Assembly (NCBI RefSeq): GCF_001686985.1
Contig: NZ_CP015318.1
Span: forward strand, 2,106,001-2,170,000
Reading direction: 5' to 3'
Source of the DNA: Mesorhizobium amorphae CCNWGS0123
GTDB lineage: Bacteria > Pseudomonadota > Alphaproteobacteria > Rhizobiales > Rhizobiaceae
Length of the DNA stretch: 64,000 nucleotides
In this document: positions 33,972 to 43,662 of the stretch, one piece after another
Position numbering within the stretch: the first letter of the stretch is position 1
How the letters are laid out: each line of letters opens with the position of its first letter
Translations under genes and position numbers: made by a program
Notes under the pieces: model-generated
Databases searched by the model: none
What the model saw: only the letters and a program-made list of their open reading frames with translations
What the model was told of the DNA's origin: nothing

Positions 33972-34330
33972 GGTGCTCGTGACCGCTCGGGTCGTGTGTA
34001 TTTTCCTTTTATGGCCTGACCGTTCACCGTCGAAGTCGCCGATCGGGTTGCCTCCTTCGAAGCCCAATGAGATCTGATGGTTGGGATCCAGCGGCCATCT
34101 GCGCCGCGCCTTCGAACACTGCTATTTGACGGGGACATTCGATCCGAACGATAGCCTCGACATCGACTGATCTGCTCGCCGGGTCTCCCAAGCCCGCACG
34201 TAGCATACAGTTACTTACCTTCCGCATCGGCAGGTAATGCGCCAACGTTGCACCAAGGCAAGAACAGCGCCCTGGGCTTGGCGACGCGACGTCGCTGACA
34301 ACCGGGTTGACACAACCTGGGAGGATGACA
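33972..34330. other. Intergenic interval with motif-like copy E
   Basis: No gene is supported. It contains GTTACTTACCTTCCGC at 34210-34225, one base different from the GTAACTTAC core with the TTCC flank kept, 112 bases before the DUF3300 gene. Reverse-strand frames here are weak and have no ribosome sites. Confidence 0.5.
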
Positions 34331-35692
34331 ATGCAGGTCCAGTTTCCGCGCTGGCATGCTGGCGCAGTGGCCATGATCGCGATCTTGATCTGCTCCAGTC
34401 AGATCTCTTTCGCGGTTGCTCAGGATCAGGTCGCTGCTGCCGATAGCGCGGCGGCAACCCAAGCTCCCGAACCGCTCGACGAGGATGAACTCGAAGTCCT
34501 GGTAGCGCGTATCGCACTCTACCCCGACGAACTTGTCGCAGTCATTTCCGAAGCGGCGCTCTATCCACTGCAGATCGTGGAAGCGAGCCGGTTCTTGGAT
34601 CAGGTCGCCAAGAAGCCAAGCCTGAAACCGAAGGAAAGTTGGGACGGCAGCGTCATCTCACTGCTCAACTATCCCGAGATCGTCAAGATGATGAGTGACG
34701 ATCTGGAGTGGACCCAGGCGCTTGGCGACGCACTGACATATCAGCAAAAAGACGTGCTGGTAGCCATCCAGCAGTTGCGCGACACAGCTGTGGCCAAGGG
34801 TGTGATCAAGTCCGACGACAAGATCAAGGTTGTCGAGGAGAACGACAATGTCGTCATCCGGTCCGCCAGCACGGACACGATCTATGTTCCACGGTATGAG
34901 CCGGAAATGCTCTATGCCACCGACTATCCGGTTGCGCCGATCTCCTATTATCCCGACCCCTACCCGAGCTACTACTATCCCAACGCGCCCTATTTTGCGG
35001 GCGTCGTCACTGGCGCAATCTGGGCTGCGGCAGTTGATTGGGACGACTGGGGTGTTTGGGGCGGCCGTTGGGACGGCAACGATATCGATATCGACTGCAA
35101 CAATTGCTACAACAACAACATAAACGGCAAGATCAATCTCAACGACGTCGATTGGAAGAACGTCGACCGTTCGAAACTGAATTTCGACAGGAACCAGTTC
35201 GCCAACTTCGACAAAACGAGCATGCGCGACCGGGTCAAAACGAACGATCGCAACAGTATGCGCAACAAGGCGTCCGATCTTAAAAAGGACCGGATGAGCA
35301 CACTGGCCGGAAAGTCCGGCAAGGTGAAGGACGTTCGCCAACGCGAAATCAGAGAGGGTTTGAAAAACCGGCCGCCGGGGTCAAGGCCGGATTTCAAAAA
35401 GCCAACCAACACCAAGCCAATTGCTTCGGCACGAAAGAATGACCGCCCTGCCGCCAAGGCGTCGGGGAAAATCAATCGCGCGGTTGGCAAGCCGAAGCCG
35501 GCAATGAGGGTGGACAACAGGCCGAGGAAGCCTTCGGGCCTTGGCAACGTCAGCTCCGGAAAACGCCAGCAGATTGCCTCCAACCGCGGTGCGAGGAGCA
35601 TGGGAGGCGGAATTCGCAGCAGCGGCGGCGGCGGCCACAAGATGATCAGGCAGGGCGGTGGCAGGCAGGGCGGTGGCGGGCGCAGGCGTTAA
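34331..35692 (+). CDS. DUF3300 family secreted protein
   Basis: 453 residues with a signal peptide (cleavage near SFAVAQD, about 30). DUF3300 signatures are LVARIALYPDELVAVISEAALYP, SWDGSVISLLNYPEIVKMM, a VVIRSASTDTIYVPRYEPE segment and a YPDPYPSYYYPNAPYF run. The last third is basic and low complexity, ending in a GGG-R tail, possibly nucleic-acid or polysaccharide binding. GGGAGGATGACA precedes the ATG at 34331. It is paired with DUF2950 downstream, a common arrangement of unknown function. Confidence 0.9.
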   Translation: MQVQFPRWHAGAVAMIAILICSSQISFAVAQDQVAAADSAAATQAPEPLDEDELEVLVARIALYPDELVAVISEAALYPLQIVEASRFLDQVAKKPSLKPKESWDGSVISLLNYPEIVKMMSDDLEWTQALGDALTYQQKDVLVAIQQLRDTAVAKGVIKSDDKIKVVEENDNVVIRSASTDTIYVPRYEPEMLYATDYPVAPISYYPDPYPSYYYPNAPYFAGVVTGAIWAAAVDWDDWGVWGGRWDGNDIDIDCNNCYNNNINGKINLNDVDWKNVDRSKLNFDRNQFANFDKTSMRDRVKTNDRNSMRNKASDLKKDRMSTLAGKSGKVKDVRQREIREGLKNRPPGSRPDFKKPTNTKPIASARKNDRPAAKASGKINRAVGKPKPAMRVDNRPRKPSGLGNVSSGKRQQIASNRGARSMGGGIRSSGGGGHKMIRQGGGRQGGGGRRR

Positions 35693-35718
35693 AACTTTTG
35701 GCGAGAGGAAAACCGACC

Positions 35719-36675
35719 ATGAAAACGTGCGTCCGGAGTCTTGTTCTACGTTCGCTGCTCGGTGTCGGAATGATCTTGGGCATTGGCGCGGGTTCTGCAA
35801 GTTTTGTCAGCGCGCAGGAGGAGCAGAGCCTCACTGACTACGTGACCAAGAACGATCCGCCGCTTTTCGATGATCCCTCAGCGGCGGTGGAAGCATTCAA
35901 ATCGGTCCTGGCGAAGGACGATTTCGACGGACTGGCGGCATTGCTTGGGCTGGATGCCGCGAAGCTGCGGTCAGGCGAAGGCGTGATGGATACCTACGCG
36001 CAGATCAAGCAAGGTGCTGCCAAGACGGTGATCGTGCGTGATCTTGGCGACCGCAAGGAACTCGACATTGGCGACAAGCTATGGCCCCTGCCGTTCCCTA
36101 TCGTGAAGGGCAAAGACGGCAAATGGGCATTCGATACCTATGCTGGCATAGAAGAGATCATCAACCGGCGCGTCGGCGAAAATGAGATCGCGGCAATCGA
36201 AACGGTCCGTGCCTACGTCGACGCTCAACGTGATTACGCCTCGGAAGACCGCGATGGCGATGGCGTGCTGGAGTATGCCCAGAAGCTGGCCAGCAGCGAG
36301 GGCCTGACCGATGGACTATATTGGCCGTCCGACGAAGCCAATGGCATTAGTCCGGCAGGCGACTTCATCAACCAGGCAGCTCTCGACAAGGCCAAGAAAG
36401 GCGATGGCTATTTTGGTTATCGCTTCCGCATACTGAATGGTCAGGGCAAAAATATCGCCGGCGGCGCCTACAACTATGTCATCAACGGCAACATGATCGC
36501 GGGTTTCGCGCTTCTGGCCTGGCCTGTGAAATATGCCGAGACAGGCGTTCACACCTTTGCGGTCAATCATCAAGGCATCGTCTACCAAGCCGACCTTGGC
36601 CCGAAAACGGAGGCTGTGGCCGGCGCCATAAAGCAATTCAATCCCGGTGAGAAATGGCAGCTGACAGATGACTAG
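35719..36675 (+). CDS. DUF2950 family secreted protein
   Basis: 318 residues with a signal peptide (cleavage near VSAQE, about 34). DUF2950 features are the SAAVEAFKSVLAKDDFDGLAALLG start, GKDGKWAFDTYAGIEEIINRRVGENE, AQRDYASEDRDGDGVLEYAQKLASSEG and the closing GPKTEAVAGAIKQFNPGEKW. It starts 26 bases after DUF3300 and is surely cotranscribed. The molecular role of the pair is unknown. Confidence 0.92.
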   Translation: MKTCVRSLVLRSLLGVGMILGIGAGSASFVSAQEEQSLTDYVTKNDPPLFDDPSAAVEAFKSVLAKDDFDGLAALLGLDAAKLRSGEGVMDTYAQIKQGAAKTVIVRDLGDRKELDIGDKLWPLPFPIVKGKDGKWAFDTYAGIEEIINRRVGENEIAAIETVRAYVDAQRDYASEDRDGDGVLEYAQKLASSEGLTDGLYWPSDEANGISPAGDFINQAALDKAKKGDGYFGYRFRILNGQGKNIAGGAYNYVINGNMIAGFALLAWPVKYAETGVHTFAVNHQGIVYQADLGPKTEAVAGAIKQFNPGEKWQLTDD

Positions 36676-37049
36676 CGTCAAACTGAAACCATTGCTCCTG
36701 TCGCCTATCCCGGCCCTGAGTTCATCCGCCAGCAGGAAGTGGCTGGGATCGCTCATTGCAACGGGCGGGAAAGCCTTGCGAAAAGCAACAGAGGCGGTGT
36801 GGAAGCACTGATATTGTAAAATGTGGAAGTCGCTCGTCGCCGCCGTCGGCCCTGCTGCGCTCCCAGGCGAAACGTTGCGACACACGCCAGCAGTTGCGCA
36901 AAACAGAGGATTCCGATACTTCATTTGGCAGTGTGGAGCGGCATGCCAATCAGTTCTCGGTGTCACTATCGTGGCAATCTGTATCGACTGATCGGTCAGC
37001 AACAGGGCGGTACTAACCACCTTGTTGAGGTTGCACACTTGGGGGCGCT
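36676..37049. other. Intergenic interval, no gene seen
   Basis: 374 bases between DUF2950 and the lipoprotein hydrolase. Short frames exist on both strands but none has a ribosome site or family-like sequence. I found no copy of the GTAACTTAC motif and no clear terminator. Confidence 0.4.
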
Positions 37050-38357
37050 TTGAGAGCCGGCGTTACAAGCAAATTGAAAGTCGGGCGTGCCACCAACGCA
37101 TTGCTCGCATTTGCATTGGTCGGCCTGCTTTTCGGCTGCGCGTCCCGCCCGACGAATGTCTTGTTGCCGGTGGCCGATACCTCCCCGTCGTCCAGCAAGG
37201 TAGAGATGCTGGTGACGACGACCCGCGCTCGCTCCGCCAATCCCGCCGAGATGTATACCGGCGAGCGCGGGATAGCCCCCTCGTTCGCGGACGTTACGGT
37301 GTCGATCCCTCCGGCATCGGTGCGCAAGGTCGGCGAGGTCGCATGGCCCAAGAAGCTGCCGTCAAACCCGGCAACCGATTTCGCTGTTGTGAAAGCCGAA
37401 GAAATAACACGGGAGGGTGCGAAGGACTGGCTACGCGCCGCTGTCAGGAAGAGCCCGGACCACAGCGTGCTGGTGTTCATCCATGGCTTCAACAACCGCT
37501 TCGAAGACTCCCTTTATCGCTTTGCACAGATCGCAAAGGATACCGGCACCGACAGCGCTCCGATCCTGGTCACATGGCCTTCCCGAGGCAGTACGCTGGC
37601 CTATGGCTACGATCGCGAGAGCACCAACTACACGCGAGATGCGCTCGAGACGCTGTTCCAGTATCTCGCTCACGATCGCGAGGTAAAAGAGGTTTCGATC
37701 CTCGCTCATTCGATGGGCAACTGGCTTGCACTGGAATCCCTGCGCCAGATGGCCATCCGCAATGGCGGCCTCCCGGCGAAATTCAAGAACGTCATGCTGG
37801 CGGCACCGGACGTCGATGTCGATGTGTTCCGGACGCAGATTGCCGACATGGGCAAACAGCATCCGCAGTTCACCCTCTTTGTCTCGCAGGACGATCGCGC
37901 GCTCAAAGTTTCGCGACGGGTCTGGGGCAATATCCCGCGGCTCGGATCGATTGATCCGGAACAAGCTCCATACAAGGAAGAACTGGCGAGCAACAATGTG
38001 GTCGTCATCGATCTGACGAAAGTCAAATCCGGTGATCGTTTGCATCACGGCAAGTTCGCGTCGTCGCCGCAGATCGTGCAGCTGATCGGAAAACGGATGG
38101 CCGGCGGCCAGACCATGACCGACAGCAGGGTCGGCCTTGGCGACACGATCGTGCAAGCGACGACAGGTGCGGCGGCGGCAGCGGGCAGTGCTGCAGGGTT
38201 GGTGATTTCAGCACCTGTTGCAGCGATCGATCAGAACACCAGGGAAAACTATGGCAATCAGGTTGAGAGTTTAACCGGCACTCCTAGCAGCCTGGCCGCC
38301 AACAATCCCAACAAGGGTTGCACGTTGCGCGCGACTTCGAAGGGCTGCAAGAATTGA
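37050..38357 (+). CDS. Alpha/beta hydrolase lipoprotein (DUF900 type)
   Basis: 435 residues. The lipobox LLFGC puts the lipid cysteine at 30. The DUF900 hydrolase core shows the oxyanion-side HGFNNRFEDSLYRFAQI (145 onward), VTWPSRG, the nucleophile elbow LAHSMGNWL (S221) and a late GDRLHHGKFA histidine region. The TTG start follows GGGGGCG. The C-terminal 70 residues are low complexity (Ala-rich). Part of its 3' region is repeated as a broken copy at 21352-21439. Confidence 0.87.
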   Translation: MRAGVTSKLKVGRATNALLAFALVGLLFGCASRPTNVLLPVADTSPSSSKVEMLVTTTRARSANPAEMYTGERGIAPSFADVTVSIPPASVRKVGEVAWPKKLPSNPATDFAVVKAEEITREGAKDWLRAAVRKSPDHSVLVFIHGFNNRFEDSLYRFAQIAKDTGTDSAPILVTWPSRGSTLAYGYDRESTNYTRDALETLFQYLAHDREVKEVSILAHSMGNWLALESLRQMAIRNGGLPAKFKNVMLAAPDVDVDVFRTQIADMGKQHPQFTLFVSQDDRALKVSRRVWGNIPRLGSIDPEQAPYKEELASNNVVVIDLTKVKSGDRLHHGKFASSPQIVQLIGKRMAGGQTMTDSRVGLGDTIVQATTGAAAAAGSAAGLVISAPVAAIDQNTRENYGNQVESLTGTPSSLAANNPNKGCTLRATSKGCKN

Positions 38358-38512
38358 TGATTCCGGGCCAGGGTGGCAGCGAGGCCTATTGATGCCCCAT
38401 CTCGAAGTTGCTTCGAACGTTGCGTGAGAATGGCATTCGGACGGCAGCGAATGAACCCGGCCGCCCCTGAAGCAACCTTTCTGCTGTTCCCGTATGGCTG
38501 GATGGGGGAATG

Positions 38513-39523
38513 ATGCGTAGCATCGCTCGAATTTCGCTCGCCATAATCCTGTCGCTGGCCATTGCAATTTTGACTGCCTGGGCCGGATTTGCCATGTGGT
38601 ATCGCCTGCCTGCGGCAGAGCCTGTTCGGGCTGTGGCCAGCGCCCTTTTCATCTTGTTTGGCCTCGCCATCGTTGTCGCGCTCTTCAGCCGTTTTCGTAT
38701 CAGGGCGTTTGTCCTGTTTCTCGCTGCGTTCACTGCGGTTCTGGTTTGGTGGAGCACCATCAAGCCTTTGGGCGAGACCGACTGGGCGCCAGATGTCGCC
38801 CGTCAGGTAACCGGCACCCGCGACGGAAATCTGCTGACGCTGAAAGACGTGCGCGACTTTGAATGGCGTAGCGACACCGATTTCACCGAACGCTGGACAA
38901 CGCGGACCTACGACCTCTCCAACCTTCAGACCGTCGACCTCTTCATGTCTTATTGGGCTGGACCTAAAATGGCCCATGTCATCATGAGCTTTGGCTTCTC
39001 CGGTGGTGAGTATCTTGCTTGGTCGATTGAGGTGCGGCGTCGTGTTGGTGGCGAGTTTTCGCCCATAGCCGACCTGTTCAAGAGCAATCCCCTGGTCATT
39101 ATCGCGGCCGACGAGCGAGACGTGGTCGGCGTCAGGTCAAATGTTCGGGGAGAGGATGTCCAGATCTATCGACTGAAAGCGTCGCCGGATGCGGGCCGGG
39201 CACTTCTGCTCGAGTACCTGTCGGACGCGAATGCTCTTTCCACGACACCGGAGTTTTACAATTCGATCACGACCAACTGCACGACCACGATTGTCAAGAT
39301 GATGCGGGCGGTCGGTGACGCAGTTCCTTTCGACTGGCGCCTGATCGTCAACGGCTATCTTCCCGACTATGCATATGACCGCGGTGCACTCGACACCCGT
39401 GTGCCGCTATCGACCTTGAGGGAGTTGTCCCACATAGACGACCGTGCGCGGAAGTCAGGCCTTTCGCCGGATTTTTCGAGATTGATCCGGATTGGTGTGC
39501 CGTCTCCCCGCCTTGGCTATTGA
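38513..39523 (+). CDS. DUF4105 family membrane protein
   Basis: 336 residues. Three N-terminal membrane helices (about 5-25, 38-60 and 64-81) precede a DUF4105-like soluble domain (FMSYWAGPKMAHVIMSFGFSGGEYLAWSIEVR, with the catalytic-looking NCTTTIVKMM). These resemble papain-like fold domains with a cysteine (NC in TTNCTT) and histidine (MAHVIMSFG), but activity is unproven. An ATG at 38510 is equally possible; GGGGGAA lies just upstream. Confidence 0.85.
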   Translation: MRSIARISLAIILSLAIAILTAWAGFAMWYRLPAAEPVRAVASALFILFGLAIVVALFSRFRIRAFVLFLAAFTAVLVWWSTIKPLGETDWAPDVARQVTGTRDGNLLTLKDVRDFEWRSDTDFTERWTTRTYDLSNLQTVDLFMSYWAGPKMAHVIMSFGFSGGEYLAWSIEVRRRVGGEFSPIADLFKSNPLVIIAADERDVVGVRSNVRGEDVQIYRLKASPDAGRALLLEYLSDANALSTTPEFYNSITTNCTTTIVKMMRAVGDAVPFDWRLIVNGYLPDYAYDRGALDTRVPLSTLRELSHIDDRARKSGLSPDFSRLIRIGVPSPRLGY

Positions 39524-39828
39524 TCTGGGAAGGGCCTCGCTGGTGGGATCGAAGCGTTAACGGAGGCGTCTCGCTGATCTCGCATTGGTGGTACGCTTCG
39601 AGCGCAGTGGTTATTTTTGCATCGCCGAACACTTCTGGCCCAATGCTCTTGTTGCGAAGGCATTTCTGGCGTTGCCATTTTTCGAGATGAACACGCCGGG
39701 CATACCAGGGCACTGATTTACAATAGGTGTGCCGATTGGTGGAGAGCGAGCAACTGGCCGGACGGACCAATTTGCACTAGCGTTGAGGGCAGTGTGAAGC
39801 GCAACTTCCTTTCAAGCGAAGAGGCCCC
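39524..39828. other. Intergenic interval, no gene seen
   Basis: 305 bases with short unconvincing frames on both strands. A weak motif-like string GCGCAACTTCCTTTC near 39799 precedes the next gene, but it lacks the GTAACTTAC palindrome. Confidence 0.4.
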
Positions 39829-41145
39829 ATGCATCAGTCTGCCACTACCGATGTGACCGATCGATCTGATGATAACGTTGTTCATACGTATCAGAAGGCG
39901 CTGGAGGTCAATCTCGATGCGACGAGTTTCGGCTCGTTCGCCGAGATCGGCGCGGGTCAGGAGGTGGCGCGATGGTTTCTGCGCGTTGGCGCCGCGTCGG
40001 GCACGGTAGCCAAGACCGTCTCAGCCTACGACAAGAAAGTGAGCGACGACCTTTACGGCTCTGGAACGCGCTACGTGTCCGGGCCGCGGCTTGAGGCGAT
40101 GCTCGATTTTGAATGGAAATCGCTTGTGCAACAGGTCGGTGATGCCCGCGGCAAAGACACGCGCTTGTTCGCTTTCGCCGATACCATCGCCGCCCGCAAC
40201 TTTGCGGGCACCAACGATTGCCACGGCTGGATCGGCGTCCGCTTTCAGGATCAACCGCGGGCGGAGGCGAGCGACATTCTGCTACACGCAAACCTTCGCG
40301 ACAATGCCAACCTGCTTCAGCAGGAGGCGGTGGGCATTCTGGGTGTGAACCTGCTGCATGCGCTGCTGAATGAGCGGGCAGCGCCCGGAGATTTGCCTGC
40401 AAGGATGTTCGATAACCTTGCAAATGATCGCCTCGAAATTGATCAGATCGTGATGCGAGGCAGCGCGTTCTCGGGTTGCGACATGCGCAAGCTGCATACG
40501 GCCTTGGCACGCGGCGGCCGGGCTGAGGCGGTGACGCTGGACGGTGATGGTGCGGCCGTCGCTGCCAACGAATTTCTGTATAAAAAGTCTGTGGCCATCG
40601 TGCCGTTGGTGAGCGACTCGCACGACAACCTTTCACCGGAAGCGATTGCGGCGTGCCTGGCAACGCTCCGCCGTGAGGTTGCTGGCAATCCTGAGGTGAA
40701 GGATGTGATCGACTTGCGTCTGATGGTCGTCGATTCTGATGCGTCGCTGCCTGCAATGGGCAAGGGTGCAGCGATGATGACGCGGCATCGCCAGTTGTAC
40801 CGCGCCACCGCATTCGTACGTCGATATACGCAGGCCCCGTTGCGCTTTGCCGTGCCGCTGCCAGCCTTGATGCGGATTTTCGACGATGTGAGATATCAGC
40901 ATCTGGAGGGGCGCCTGCTCGAGGGTATCGCGCGGCTTTTCGGCTCCGACGTGCGCGTGCTGGCCTATCCATGCCCTCGCGAGGAGTTGCTTCACCTGCT
41001 CAAGACCGAACCGGGACGCAGATGGGAGGTTGACGGCAGCGGCAAATGGATAACGGCCGATCAGTTGCGTCCGGCACCGCCGCTACGGCATCTTTATGAA
41101 TATCTGCTGGCCAGTGGCTTCCTGGTTGCGATGCCTCCCAGCTAG
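39829..41145 (+). CDS. Conserved protein of unknown function, full-length relative of the fragment at 30726
   Basis: 438 residues, soluble, with no signal peptide or membrane span. A strongly conserved N-terminus (QKALEVNLDATSFGSFAEIG, then GQEVARWFLRVGAASGTVAK) and a middle with RNFAGTNDCHGWIGVRFQ stand out. Proteins with this N-terminus occur widely in bacteria and carry varied, unreliable names, so I give no function. The 5' end exists a second time as an inverted decayed copy. It lies upstream of the mechanosensitive channel on the same strand. Confidence 0.8.
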   Translation: MHQSATTDVTDRSDDNVVHTYQKALEVNLDATSFGSFAEIGAGQEVARWFLRVGAASGTVAKTVSAYDKKVSDDLYGSGTRYVSGPRLEAMLDFEWKSLVQQVGDARGKDTRLFAFADTIAARNFAGTNDCHGWIGVRFQDQPRAEASDILLHANLRDNANLLQQEAVGILGVNLLHALLNERAAPGDLPARMFDNLANDRLEIDQIVMRGSAFSGCDMRKLHTALARGGRAEAVTLDGDGAAVAANEFLYKKSVAIVPLVSDSHDNLSPEAIAACLATLRREVAGNPEVKDVIDLRLMVVDSDASLPAMGKGAAMMTRHRQLYRATAFVRRYTQAPLRFAVPLPALMRIFDDVRYQHLEGRLLEGIARLFGSDVRVLAYPCPREELLHLLKTEPGRRWEVDGSGKWITADQLRPAPPLRHLYEYLLASGFLVAMPPS

Positions 41146-41250
41146 CGATGGTATGTCGTGCGGGGCAAAAGGGCATAAAAGCTTGAATTGTTCGACGGTC
41201 GGGCGCTGGATAGCGAGACATCGGCCGAGGCGCTGAAGGGGGGAGAAATC

Positions 41251-43095
41251 GTGGACACGACGGCGGAACCGGACATTACTTCGTTGATTTCGGGCTTCGA
41301 ACAGCTCGCCGAGCGCTTCGTCTCCGGACTGTTCGGGCGGTTTGCCGCCTTGGGCGACGTCCCCGTCGAGCTTGAAAGCCTGAGGGCCTCGCTTGTGGCC
41401 GGGGGAACATCGCTCCTCGCGCTCCTGTTCGAGATTGTGTTGGTTGTCTTGCTCGTCGCGAGCGTGTTCATCCTGCTCGCCCGGCGGCTCAGGAAGGCGA
41501 GTGCCACAAGTAGTGCATGGCGCAGATTCTTCGCGGGCGTGGCGGCTACTGTGGTGGCGCTGGTGATCGGTTTCATTGCTGCGCGGCTGCTGGCCGGTTC
41601 TGGCGTGCCTTTGCAAACCCTTCGCCTTTGGACGGTGGCGACCGTGCTCGGCTTCATCATCCTCGCCGCCGTCAGATCACTCTTGATGGCATCGCGGCGA
41701 AGCGAGTTCGCGGAGCGCTCCGTCCATCTGGCGGCGCTCGTGCGCGACCTCTCGCTTGCCATTGGCTTGGCGATCATCAGCGTTGCGCTGCTCGGGACGT
41801 TGCGGCTCTGGAGCGTCGGGCCGGCCTTGGGGGATCTGCTGCGAACAGGCTTGGGAATTCCGATCTACCTTCTGTTTGCATGGGCGGTATGGCGTCACAG
41901 ACGCACAATGGCAGTCGCCGTCGCCGGTCCGCGCCCCAGAGGCCGCTGGCGAACCCTTCTCGCCAAAATGTGGCCGGCGATCGTGATCGCGTTCCTGATA
42001 ATCACCTTTCTCAGCACTCAGGCCGCGCTGACCCTGGGAGCATCGCTTCGTGGGTCGGCCGTTCTGCTGACCGGGTTGGTGTTTCTCGCCGCGCCGCATC
42101 TCGACGCAATGATCGGGAACTGGGCGCAGCGCGGATTGGAGTCTCCTGACATCTCGATCTTGGCGGCGGCGGGGCGACAGACCGCCCGCTTCACCGTCGT
42201 GGCTATCATGATTGCCATGCTGGGAACGCTATGGGCGACACCGCTGGCTGCCGGATTCGGCATAGATCTGCGAGAGGTCGCCAAGGGCGCATCCGGTGTG
42301 GCGCTGATCATGTTGGTGGCGGCGTTTCTGTGGAACGTGGTCGGCACAGCGACGGCTCGCGCCTTGCGCGCGGAGTTGCCCGCCGTAAGTGGTGACGAGG
42401 AGGCGCTGGGTGCGCCGCGTTCACGGCTGGGCACGCTGGTGCCGCTGATCAGCGCGGTCGGCAAATCGAGCATTCTGGCCTTGGCGCTGCTCTCGATCCT
42501 GGTGTCGATCGGGGTCAATGTCTGGCCGCTGATCGCCGGCTTGAGCGTGTTCGGGCTGGCCATCGGCTTCGGCTCGCAGACTCTGGTGAAGGACGTGGTC
42601 TCCGGGCTGTTTTTCCTGATCGACGATGCATTCCGCTTCGGCGAATACATCGAAACGTCAGGCGCCAAGGGGACCGTGGAAAAAATCTCGGTTCGGTCGG
42701 TTTCCCTGCGCCATCAGCGCGGTGCCTTGGCGACAATTCCCTATGGCGAGATTGGCAAGATCCAGAATTTCAGCCGCGACTGGATGATCGAGAAACTGGT
42801 CTTTCGCGTCGCATTCAACACCGATGTCGAAAAAGTCCGCAAGATTTTCAAGAAGATCGGCCAGGAAATGTCGGCCAACCCGGAACTTGCCGCAGATATG
42901 CTCGAGCCGTTCAAGAGCCAGGGAATTGCCGAGGTTGAGGACGGCACGCTGGTCATCCGGGCCAAATTCAAGGCGAAAGCGGGCAGAAACTTCATGATCC
43001 GCCGCGCCGCTTTGATCGCCGTGCACCAGGCATTTCAGGAACACGGCATTCAGGCCGTCCCCAAGCCGCTCACATCCAATCCCGGAGCAGCCTGA
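41251..43095 (+). CDS. MscS-family mechanosensitive ion channel
   Basis: 614 residues with about ten or eleven membrane helices, the last being the pore helix. MscS hallmarks are the AIGFGSQTLVKDVVSGLFFLIDDAFRFGEYIE stretch, then TVEKISVRSVSLRHQRGALATIPYGEIGKIQNFSRDW of the beta domain and a mixed alpha/beta end. It releases solutes on osmotic downshock. I chose the GTG at 41251, preceded by AAGGGGGGAG; a TTG at 41188 gives a longer form without a ribosome site. The extended helix set is that of large MscS-like channels. Confidence 0.9.
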   Translation: MDTTAEPDITSLISGFEQLAERFVSGLFGRFAALGDVPVELESLRASLVAGGTSLLALLFEIVLVVLLVASVFILLARRLRKASATSSAWRRFFAGVAATVVALVIGFIAARLLAGSGVPLQTLRLWTVATVLGFIILAAVRSLLMASRRSEFAERSVHLAALVRDLSLAIGLAIISVALLGTLRLWSVGPALGDLLRTGLGIPIYLLFAWAVWRHRRTMAVAVAGPRPRGRWRTLLAKMWPAIVIAFLIITFLSTQAALTLGASLRGSAVLLTGLVFLAAPHLDAMIGNWAQRGLESPDISILAAAGRQTARFTVVAIMIAMLGTLWATPLAAGFGIDLREVAKGASGVALIMLVAAFLWNVVGTATARALRAELPAVSGDEEALGAPRSRLGTLVPLISAVGKSSILALALLSILVSIGVNVWPLIAGLSVFGLAIGFGSQTLVKDVVSGLFFLIDDAFRFGEYIETSGAKGTVEKISVRSVSLRHQRGALATIPYGEIGKIQNFSRDWMIEKLVFRVAFNTDVEKVRKIFKKIGQEMSANPELAADMLEPFKSQGIAEVEDGTLVIRAKFKAKAGRNFMIRRAALIAVHQAFQEHGIQAVPKPLTSNPGAA

Positions 43096-43170
43096 GGTCT
43101 TGCCGCAGGGGATCGTGTTGCCCTGCGCCCGAGCGATAGACTCACGGACGGCGTGAGGGTGAGGCAAATC

Positions 43171-43461
43171 TCAAGGGGATCGATTGAAGGTCGGTTCCTC
43201 ACAGTGATAGACGCGGCATTGACCGTCGCGTGTCGGGACCGAGGCGGCGATCGGCACGTCCGGCCAGTCGCATTCGTTGCCGAACTGGCGGACGTATCGA
43301 TCGTAGGTGTTGCGGCCGGTGGTCAGAACCATCGAGCGATGGCTTTTGATCAGGGCCTGCGTCTGTTCGCAGGTCATCACGCGCGTGTCCGGTCGCGCAT
43401 CGGCGGCGCTCGTGGCGCAAACTGCCATCCCGACAAGAAAGGCGACGGACAGACTTTTCAT
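43171..43461 (-). CDS. Small secreted protein of rhizobial type
   Basis: 96 residues: a signal peptide (cleavage near ADARP, about 23) and a mature 70-residue domain with four cysteines (MTCEQ, NECDWPD, GQCRVYHCEE), suitable for two disulfides. The pattern V-M-TCEQTQALIKSH...VLTTGRNTYDRYV is seen in small rhizobial periplasmic proteins; the function is unknown. It is convergent with the MscS gene. Confidence 0.75.
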   Translation of the reverse strand: MKSLSVAFLVGMAVCATSAADARPDTRVMTCEQTQALIKSHRSMVLTTGRNTYDRYVRQFGNECDWPDVPIAASVPTRDGQCRVYHCEEPTFNRSP

Positions 43462-43662
43462 GGCCAATACAACGGAACTCCCGATTCAATGAATATGGAC
43501 CGGTCTTGCAAAACGGCAAGGATATTTCTGCCGACGAAATCGAGGGGCGGGACATGCACTCGCGCCAACATAGACAAAGCATCAGCCGATGATCGACAAG
43601 TCGGCCAAAACCTACATCGTTAGTTAGCAGGGCCGTGAACAATCGAGTGGGAGTAGGGCGTA

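Noticed and set aside
20785..34226. EcfG general-stress promoters (GGAAC-N16/17-CGTT) upstream of the stress-type genes
   Set aside because: GGAAC occurs near 28552 and 31663 but without CGTT at the right distance; the shared motif is different.
43096..43135. Hairpin GCAGGGG...CCCTGC after the MscS gene as a terminator
   Set aside because: Stem of about six pairs, eight-base loop and no following T-run; weak.
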